From assembly GCA_013813345.1 (NCBI GenBank), contig JACCRW010000049.1:1-11249 (forward strand): a DNA stretch of 11,249 nucleotides. Reading direction: 5' to 3'. Origin of the DNA: Actinomycetota bacterium (GTDB lineage: Bacteria; Actinomycetota; Thermoleophilia; Gaiellales; Gaiellaceae). Position numbers and translations under genes: made by a program. Positions 1-4,305 of the stretch are shown here, piece after piece (the first letter of the stretch is position 1; each line of letters opens with the position of its first letter). The notes beneath the pieces were generated by a model. The model was given only the letters and a program-made list of their open reading frames with translations, searched no databases and was not told the DNA's origin.

Positions 1-563
1 CCAGGCGCGCCCGCCCACCTCGCCGATGGCAAGGCCCACGTGGGAGCTTTCGGCCGTGACGTCGCCGACGACTTCAAGCTCGAGGAGAGCGGCTCGGCGT
101 TCCTGATCTGGCCCCGCCGTTACACGATGTACGCCTACGGCTCCTGCGTCAACAAGGACAGCAGCGCCCCGCGCATCGAGTTCGAGACGCCGCGGACGAC
201 CTTCTTCCTCAAGGCCAAGCTCTCGACCCTCCAGATTCGCTCGACCCCCAAGATCGGCGAGATCCGGAGCAAGGGCATCGACCTGTCCCTCGGCTGCGGC
301 ACCAACTGCACCGCGCCTCCTTCGTGGCGACCCTCGTTCCGGGTGGCAAGGTCCTCGGTACGGTGATCAGCCTTGCCCCGCCTGGTCGACCGGCCCCGTT
401 CCTGCCGTTGCCGACTCAGCCGACGCTGTACCTGAAGCTCTCGAGTGCCGGCAAGGCCAAGCTGGCCACACTGAAGACCGCGAACATCCAGGTCAAGGCC
501 ACCGTCTCGCTGGTTGACGGAGAGACGCAGATCGTCGCCGCGAAGGCGACGTTCGTCCGCTAG
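1..563 (+). pseudogene. 3' part of a secreted beta-sandwich-type protein, frameshifted near 313-317
   Basis: Reading frame 1 is open from the first base, so the 5' end lies outside the window. It runs through DFKLEESGSAFLIW and FFLKAKLSTLQIRSTPKIG to GIDLSLGCGTNC, then becomes nonsense-like (PPSWRPSFRVARSS) and stops at 366. The natural continuation, RASFVATLVPGGKVLGTV followed by LYLKLSSAGKAKLATLK and QVKATVSLVDG, is in frame 3 and ends with TAG at 561-563. Losing one base in the GCGCC run at 313-317 explains the switch. The alternating-hydrophobic strands and the 'L-S-AGKAKL...V.V.V' style resemble repeat or Ig-like domains of secreted actinobacterial proteins; I do not recognise a specific family. 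The two cysteines in LGCGTNC could form a disulfide. It may be a true pseudogene or an intact gene with a sequencing error. Its stop overlaps the argR stop in CTAG. Confidence 0.6.
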
Positions 564-1033
564 GTCAGCTCCCGGACGAGTGCCTCTGCGTCGGCCGCGC
601 TCGCGGCGATCACGAGGCAGGTGTCGTCACCGGCGAGGGTGCCGACAACGAGCGGATGCCGGGCGCGGTCGAGCGCACGAGCGATCGCAGGAGCCGAGCC
701 GAGCTCCGACCGGATCACGACGATGTTCTGCGCGGCGGCGAAGCCACGGCCGTAACGGGCGAGAATCCTAGTCAACGCGGCTCTCGGATCGCGCCCGCGC
801 GGCCCGCCGGAGAGCCCGCCGGAAAGGACGTATCGAGGCCGGCCGAGCTCGTCGTCCACCTTCGCGACTGCGAGCTCGCGCAGGTCGCGCGATAGCGTCG
901 CCTGGGTGACCGTGCAGCCGGCCGCCTCGAGGGCCGCCCGTAGCTCGAGCTGCGTCCCCACCCCGCGTCTCGTGAGCACGCTCTCGATCAGCCGCTGGCG
1001 CTCGGGTTTCGTCAAGCGGGGCGACCGAGCCAT
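560..1033 (-). CDS. argR: Arginine repressor ArgR
   Basis: This is a 157-residue arginine-responsive transcription factor of typical family length. The N-terminal winged helix (about 8-70) carries VTQATLSRDLREL (42-54), with Ser48-Arg49 of the recognition helix. The C-terminal oligomerisation and arginine-binding domain (about 85-157) has the signature GTLAGDDT (131-138), whose Asp pair contacts L-arginine. In the known family a hexamer binds ARG boxes to repress biosynthesis and adjust catabolism. I chose the ATG at 1033 because the family begins just before the KPERQRLI helix; the longer ORF adds an unconserved leader. No arginine biosynthesis genes sit beside it here, unlike the common argCJBDFR arrangement. 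A TACGGT lies 6 bases before the ATG, suggesting a short-leader or leaderless message; GGTGAG there could also act as a weak ribosome site. Confidence 0.95.
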   Translation of the reverse strand: MARSPRLTKPERQRLIESVLTRRGVGTQLELRAALEAAGCTVTQATLSRDLRELAVAKVDDELGRPRYVLSGGLSGGPRGRDPRAALTRILARYGRGFAAAQNIVVIRSELGSAPAIARALDRARHPLVVGTLAGDDTCLVIAASAADAEALVRELT

Positions 1034-1039
1034 GCGCTC

Positions 1040-1045
1040 ACCGTA
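1040..1045 (-). promoter_or_regulatory. Candidate -10 box of argR (leaderless type)
   Basis: TACGGT, read on the minus strand, ends 6 bases before the argR ATG. It matches the TANNNT -10 consensus of actinobacterial leaderless promoters and recurs at the same distance before five other genes here. I see no convincing -35 hexamer. Confidence 0.45.
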
Positions 1046-1064
1046 ACCGCAGAGGAGCGAACGT

Positions 1065-1087
1065 TTGCCGAATCCCGGCTGAGGCAA
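1065..1087. repeat. Inverted repeat TTGCC-N13-GGCAA between argR and the membrane operon
   Basis: Perfect 5-base arms TTGCC (1065-1069) and GGCAA (1083-1087) lie in the 64-base divergent gap. They could be an operator for either direction. The arms are short and the site does not resemble a classical AT-rich ARG box, so the call is weak. I see no clear promoter for the rightward operon in this gap. Confidence 0.2.
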
Positions 1088-1097
1088 CCACGTCTGC

Positions 1098-1226
1098 ATG
1101 CTGCGCAAGGCTCTCTGGCTCGGTCTCTACGGCGCCCTCGGCGCGGCGTCGACCATGGTCGCGCGCCGAGCTGCCTCTGGGATCTGGCGAATCGCCACGG
1201 GCGAGAAGCCGCCCGCGAAGCGATGA
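1098..1226 (+). CDS. Small membrane-associated protein (DUF4235-like)
   Basis: A 42-residue ORF begins MLRKALWLGLYGALGAAS and ends GIWRIATGEKPPAKR. It has one short hydrophobic N-terminal segment (about 5-21) followed by a basic tail. The A-x-x-x-W-x-x-A-TGE-x-PP ending resembles DUF4235 proteins, which occur near DUF3618 and holin-like genes in actinobacteria; this family call is from memory and tentative. It is the first gene of the five-gene run, and its TGA overlaps the next ATG (ATGA, 1223-1226), which strongly supports it as real and translationally coupled. It lacks an obvious Shine-Dalgarno sequence, and an upstream in-frame TGA at 1080 leaves ATG 1098 as the only start. Confidence 0.6.
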   Translation: MLRKALWLGLYGALGAASTMVARRAASGIWRIATGEKPPAKR

Positions 1227-1582
1227 GCTCGAAGGGCGACAAGGCAGTCGAGCACGGCGCCGACAAGCTGGACGAGCTCGCCGGCAAAGCGGCGGCGCGC
1301 GGCGGCCTCACCGCAAAGCTTGCTGGCGAACTAGCCGACGATGCGAGCTTCCTGCGCAAACTGAAGCCGTCGCTGATTGTGGCGCGAGCCAAGGGCGAGG
1401 CACCGAAGAACCAAGAGCCGGGCGCGACGTCGGTACGCGCTCCGTCCGGCCCCCAACACGCCTCCCGGCAGCAGAACGTCGCGGGTCCGAACCCGTTCCT
1501 CGTCGCCGGCGCGGCCTTCGGGATCGGCACGCTCCTCGCTAAGGCGATCGACTGGAGAGGTCATGCCCACCCCCGCCGGTAA
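1223..1582 (+). CDS. C-tail-anchored membrane protein of unknown function
   Basis: A 119-residue protein. The N-terminal 60 residues are charged and predicted helical (DKLDELAGKAAA, DASFLRKLKPS). A Pro/Gln-rich linker (60-88) follows, then one hydrophobic segment, NPFLVAGAAFGIGTLLAKAID (about 90-110), and the basic tail WRGHAHPRR. The layout is a soluble domain anchored by a C-terminal membrane helix, like E. coli YqjD (a ribosome-associated inner-membrane protein), although I see no clear homology. It starts inside the stop of the preceding small gene (ATGA), and its last 20 bases overlap the Holin-X gene, so the three are almost certainly co-transcribed. The GPNPFLVAGAAF...DWRGHAHPR tail looks like a conserved actinobacterial motif, which is only a recollection. 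Confidence 0.7.
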   Translation: MSSKGDKAVEHGADKLDELAGKAAARGGLTAKLAGELADDASFLRKLKPSLIVARAKGEAPKNQEPGATSVRAPSGPQHASRQQNVAGPNPFLVAGAAFGIGTLLAKAIDWRGHAHPRR

Positions 1583-1964
1583 CTCGTCCGGAGTCGGCGG
1601 CGCGGCCAAGCAGGTGGCCGAGCACGCAAGCTCGCTCGCGAAGCTCGAGCTCGAGCTCGCCGGTCTCGAGCTGAAGCGCAAGGCCGGCTTGCTCGGAATG
1701 GGCCTGGGACTCGGGCTCGGTGCCGCTCTCCTCGGCCTCTTCGCGCTTGGATTCCTCCTGGTCACCATCGCAGCCGCGCTCGCGACCTTCCTCGATACCT
1801 GGCTGGCGCTACTGCTCGTGACGGTCGTGCTCTTCGCCGTCGTTTTCGTTCTCGGGCTGCTGGCGTTCGGGAGGATCAAGAAGGGCACCCCGCCACTACC
1901 GGAGCAGGCAATCCGAGAGGCGAAGCTGACCACGGAAGCGTTGAAGGCCAATGGCAACAACTAG
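1563..1964 (+). CDS. Holin-X / YqjE-type membrane protein (PF07332-like)
   Basis: A 133-residue protein. An amphipathic N-terminal helix (about 14-42, QVAEHASSLAKLELELAGLE) is followed by two membrane helices (about 44-73 and 79-103) and a charged tail, GRIKKGTPPLPEQAIREAK. This is the standard layout of 'Putative Actinobacterial Holin-X', the family that also includes E. coli YqjE. Despite the name there are no phage genes nearby, so a lysis role is unlikely; such proteins are usually chromosomal envelope genes of unknown function. I chose ATG 1563 because GGAGAGG lies 2 bases upstream and the family begins here. The longer reading frame back to 1377 overlaps the preceding gene and has no membrane-protein character. 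Its last 14 bases overlap the DUF3618 gene. Confidence 0.85.
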   Translation: MPTPAGNSSGVGGAAKQVAEHASSLAKLELELAGLELKRKAGLLGMGLGLGLGAALLGLFALGFLLVTIAAALATFLDTWLALLLVTVVLFAVVFVLGLLAFGRIKKGTPPLPEQAIREAKLTTEALKANGNN

Positions 1965-2199
1965 CCTGAACGGGCGCACGCCCGAGACGATCCGGCGCGA
2001 GATCGAGACCGAGCGCGAGCAACTCGCCCATGCCGTCGAGGATCTCCGCGAAGGGCTCGGCGCGGCCACCGACGTGGCCGGCAAGCTCCGTGCCAACCTC
2101 CCCGTCGTCGCCGCGAGCGCGCTCGGGGCCGGGTTCTTCCTCGCCGGTGGAATCGGCGCGACGATGCGCTTCCTCGCCCGCAAGGGCCGCGAGCGCTGA
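1951..2199 (+). CDS. DUF3618 membrane protein
   Basis: An 82-residue protein with the DUF3618 signature RTPETIRREIETEREQLAHA (9-28), continuing VEDLREGLG, followed by a glycine/alanine-rich membrane segment (about 50-70, PVVAASALGAGFFLAGGIGA) and a basic tail. The family is common in actinobacteria, usually beside Holin-X or YihY genes; its function is unknown. The N-terminal part is a predicted cytoplasmic helix. Its ATG lies inside the 3' end of the Holin-X gene (14-base overlap), consistent with translational coupling. The TGA stop at 2197-2199 overlaps an in-frame CTG of the YihY gene. Confidence 0.85.
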   Translation: MATTSLNGRTPETIRREIETEREQLAHAVEDLREGLGAATDVAGKLRANLPVVAASALGAGFFLAGGIGATMRFLARKGRER

Positions 2200-2303
2200 C
2201 CACCCGCGTCGGAACGGCCCCCTCGAGCCCTCACCGGCTCTCCCGCGCCGAGTGGCTCGCTGTCTTCAAGCGTTCGTTCCGCGAGTTCCTGGCCGACGAT
2301 TGC
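2196..2303 (+). other. In-frame 5' extension of the YihY gene with no ATG/GTG/TTG
   Basis: The YihY frame stays open upstream of ATG 2304 and encodes AEWLAVFKRSFREFLADDC. This matches the usual W...(K/R)R...F..DD segment that precedes the first membrane helix in this family. No ATG, GTG or TTG occurs in frame here. The CTG at 2196 overlaps the TGA of the DUF3618 gene in a 4-base CTGA arrangement, with AAGGG (2182-2186) nine bases upstream, so it is the best candidate start. Confidence 0.5.
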
Positions 2304-3113
2304 ATGGGCCTGGCCCAGCAGATCGCCTTCAGCTCCCTGCTCGCCTTCTTCCCAGCGGTCGTCTTCCTCGTCGGTCTGCTCGACCTCGTTGACGCCTACC
2401 CCACGCTGAAGGACTTCCTCGCCCCGATCGCCCCAGGCGACGTCCTCCTGACGATCGACACGCTCCAGCAGGAGACGTCAACCGGAACCTCGGTGCTCGC
2501 CTTCTTCGTGGGCGCGGCAGGTGCGACCTGGGCGGCGAGCGGGGCGATGGGCTCGGTGCTGAAGGCCGTCAACCGGGCTTACGAGCGGGTCGAGACCCGG
2601 CCGTTCTGGAAGACGAGGCTGATCGCGATCCTGCTCGTGATCCTCACAGGGCTCACGACCGCCGGGTTGCTGCTCCTGATCGTCTTCGGCGGGCCGCTCG
2701 GGAACGCGATCGCCGAGCAGGCGAGGCTCGGCGGCGCCTTCGACCTCGTCTGGTCGATCGCGCGCTGGCCGATCGCCTTCGCCGCGATCCTCCTCTTCTT
2801 CTCGATCGTCTACTACCTGGCCCCGAACGTCGAGATCCGGGACTGGCGCTGGCTCTCGCCGGGCGCGCTCCTCGGCGGGATCACGTGGCTCGCGCTCTCG
2901 GGGCTCTTCGCCCTTTACACGAGCTTCTCGGAGTCGTACTCGAAGACCTACGGGGCCCTGGCGAGCGGGATCGTCCTCCTCCTCTGGCTGAACTACTCTG
3001 CGTTCGCGCTCCTCTTCGGCGCCGAGCTGAACTCCGAGCTCGAGCGCGAGGCCGAGATCCACGCGGCGGGCGGACCTGACGCGGGCCTCATCAAGCCGAG
3101 CCGACGCGGCTAG
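2304..3113 (+). CDS. YihY/BrkB family (virulence factor BrkB-like) inner-membrane protein
   Basis: From ATG 2304 the product is 269 residues with about six membrane helices (roughly 6-28, 62-80, 105-128, 154-173, 185-207, 218-240). Family landmarks are the opening AQQIAFSSLLAFFPAVVFLV, the mid-protein PNVEIRDWRWLSPGALLGG (174-192), and the closing YGALASGIVLLLWL followed by LFGAELNSELER. Its function is poorly defined; it was once thought to be RNase BN, which is now known to be wrong. ATG 2304 is the first canonical start but probably not the true one, because conserved coding sequence continues upstream (see 2196-2303); with a CTG start at 2196 the protein would be 305 residues. It is the last gene of the membrane operon, and its TAG shares CTAG with the convergent cupredoxin gene. 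Confidence 0.9.
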   Translation: MGLAQQIAFSSLLAFFPAVVFLVGLLDLVDAYPTLKDFLAPIAPGDVLLTIDTLQQETSTGTSVLAFFVGAAGATWAASGAMGSVLKAVNRAYERVETRPFWKTRLIAILLVILTGLTTAGLLLLIVFGGPLGNAIAEQARLGGAFDLVWSIARWPIAFAAILLFFSIVYYLAPNVEIRDWRWLSPGALLGGITWLALSGLFALYTSFSESYSKTYGALASGIVLLLWLNYSAFALLFGAELNSELEREAEIHAAGGPDAGLIKPSRRG

Positions 3114-3796
3114 GAAACCGTGACGGTTCCGCGTAGCTTCGCCGGACTGGTGTCCGAGAAGAAGACGAGCTTTCCTCGCTTCAGCGTCAGCTTCCAGGTG
3201 AGCGTCGCGAGTTGGGCGACACCCGTCTTCCGGTTGACGCCGGCGCCGGTGACGTGGAAGTTGTGCAGCTTCGTCCGATCGCGGACGGTGACGACGTAGG
3301 CGCCGGCCTTCAGGGCGAGCACGCGCGCTCCGACCGGCGTGCGCAGTGAGATCGTGCTGCCGGGTCCGACGCTCGCGTTCAGCTTCTTCGCCGGAGGCGG
3401 GGCAGGCGGCGGCGGAGGAGGCGGCGGTGGCGGCCCGCTGCCCACGTCGAACGCACCGCGCATCGTGCTCGCATGAGGGTCGCAGACGAACGTGTAGCGG
3501 CCATCCGTCAGCGTCACGGAGAACGTCTGCGAGCCGACGTCCTCGACGGCGGTCGCCACGTCGACGCCTGCGCCGCGCAGGTGGAAGTTGTGCTCGGGCG
3601 AGCGATCGTCGACCGCGAGCTGATAGGTGCCGGGCGTGACCCTCTGGACCGCGAGCCCGTCTGGACCGAGGAGCCTGATCGTGAAGCCGGGGCCGACAGT
3701 GCCGGTCAGCTGTCCGTCCGCTGCAAAGGCAACCGCGACCGCGATGGCCGATGCGACGGTGAGGAGGCTGGCGACGACGAGGCTCCGAAAGCGCAT
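3110..3796 (-). CDS. Secreted tandem cupredoxin-like protein, second domain lacking copper ligands
   Basis: A 228-residue protein. A signal peptide (1-26; basic MRFR, hydrophobic core, likely cleavage after AFA) leads into two similar beta-sandwich domains joined by a linker with ten consecutive prolines (122-131). Domain 1 (about 30-119) has a type-1 copper ligand set: His69 in EHNFH, then Cys105, His108 and Met112 in YTFVCDPHASTMRG. Domain 2 (about 139-228) keeps HNFHVTGAGVNRKTG (178-192), but the Cys, His and Met positions are Ser214, Ser217 and Leu221 in VFFSDTSPAKLRG. Domain 1 could bind copper or carry electrons outside the membrane; domain 2 probably cannot form a type-1 site. ATG 3796 was chosen because it begins the signal peptide; a GTG lies immediately before it. 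It converges on the YihY gene with a shared CTAG. Confidence 0.8.
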   Translation of the reverse strand: MRFRSLVVASLLTVASAIAVAVAFAADGQLTGTVGPGFTIRLLGPDGLAVQRVTPGTYQLAVDDRSPEHNFHLRGAGVDVATAVEDVGSQTFSVTLTDGRYTFVCDPHASTMRGAFDVGSGPPPPPPPPPPAPPPAKKLNASVGPGSTISLRTPVGARVLALKAGAYVVTVRDRTKLHNFHVTGAGVNRKTGVAQLATLTWKLTLKRGKLVFFSDTSPAKLRGTVTVS

Positions 3797-3802
3797 CACC
3801 CG

Positions 3803-3808
3803 GCAGTA
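3803..3808 (-). promoter_or_regulatory. Weak candidate -10 box of the cupredoxin gene
   Basis: TACTGC, read on the minus strand, ends 6 bases before ATG 3796, the same position as the TAC-nn-T boxes of the other first genes, but its last base is C instead of T. No -35 is visible. Confidence 0.25.
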
Positions 3809-3820
3809 CGCGGCGTCACT

Positions 3821-3849
3821 GAGATCGGATTGCGCAGAGATCCGATTGC
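3821..3849. repeat. Paired 13-base direct repeat with internal dyad: candidate operator
   Basis: GAGATCGGATTGC (3821-3833) and GAGATCCGATTGC (3837-3849) match at 12 of 13 bases, 16 bases start to start. Within them ATCGGAT (3824-3830) and ATCCGAT (3840-3846) are exact reverse complements separated by 9 bases. The element overlaps the -35 region of the cNMP-binding gene and lies 25 bases upstream of the divergent cupredoxin start, so one regulator could act on both. The binding protein is unknown. Confidence 0.4.
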
Positions 3850-3874
3850 TGGGCGCCGAGCGATCGCGTACAGT
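3846..3874 (+). promoter_or_regulatory. Candidate sigma-70-type promoter of the cNMP-binding gene
   Basis: TTGCTG (3846-3851), a 17-base spacer and TACAGT (3869-3874) fit a -35/-10 pair. The GTG start is 7 bases after the -10 with no Shine-Dalgarno sequence between, which implies a leaderless transcript. Confidence 0.5.
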
Positions 3875-3881
3875 CGCCCTC

Positions 3882-4298
3882 GTGAAGCTCGGCCGGAACG
3901 CGAAAGTAGATCTGATCCGGAACGTGCCGCTCTTTGCCCACTGCTCGAAAGGCGAGACCGCCGAGATCGCGTCCATCGCCGACGAGGTCGACGTCCCAGC
4001 CGGCAAGGAGCTGCTGCAGGAGGGCGACCGCGGCCGCGAGTTCTTCGTCCTGCTCGACGGCGCCGCGGACGTCAGGCGCAAGAGCCGCAAGTTGAACACG
4101 CTCGGTCCCGGCGACTTCTTCGGCGAGATCGCCCTCGTCTCCCGCACGCCGCGAACCGCGACGGTGACGACGACCGAGGACTCGCGGCTGCTCGTGATCA
4201 CCGCGAGCTCGTTCCGGACCCTGCTCGACCACTCGCCCCGGATCCAGCTTCGCGTGCTCGAGGCGCTTGCAGATCGAGTTGCCCCGACCGAGCTCTAA
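3882..4298 (+). CDS. Stand-alone cyclic-nucleotide-binding-domain protein
   Basis: A 138-residue protein consisting of one Crp-type beta-roll and a short C-terminal helix. Landmarks are KVDLIRNVPLFAHCSK (8-23), the turn VPAGKELLQEGD (38-49), FFVLLDGAADVRR, and the phosphate-binding cassette GDFFGEIALVSRTPRTATV (77-95). Glu82 and Arg91 sit where cAMP-binding domains contact the ribose and cyclic phosphate. There is no helix-turn-helix, kinase or channel domain and the length matches small actinobacterial proteins of this kind, so it probably works through a partner protein; whether it binds cAMP, cGMP or nothing is not evident. GTG 3882 was chosen because the family begins KVDLIR and the upstream frame is antisense to the cupredoxin signal peptide. 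It ends 7 bases before the pheT stop on the other strand. Confidence 0.85.
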   Translation: MKLGRNAKVDLIRNVPLFAHCSKGETAEIASIADEVDVPAGKELLQEGDRGREFFVLLDGAADVRRKSRKLNTLGPGDFFGEIALVSRTPRTATVTTTEDSRLLVITASSFRTLLDHSPRIQLRVLEALADRVAPTEL

Positions 4299-4305
4299 CG
4301 AGAAG

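Noticed and set aside
1034..1097. ARG box for argR autoregulation
   Set aside because: I found no AT-rich ARG-box-like palindrome; the TTGCC/GGCAA arms are too short and dissimilar to support it.
1563..1964. Phage lysis (holin) gene or prophage remnant
   Set aside because: The 'Holin-X' family name is misleading; there is no endolysin, integrase or structural gene nearby, and the neighbours are chromosomal envelope genes.
3397..3437. GC-rich simple repeat
   Set aside because: It is simply the polyproline linker codons of the cupredoxin gene.
4299..4305. Bidirectional terminator between the cNMP-binding gene and pheT
   Set aside because: The gap is 7 bases and no stem with a T tract is visible on either side.
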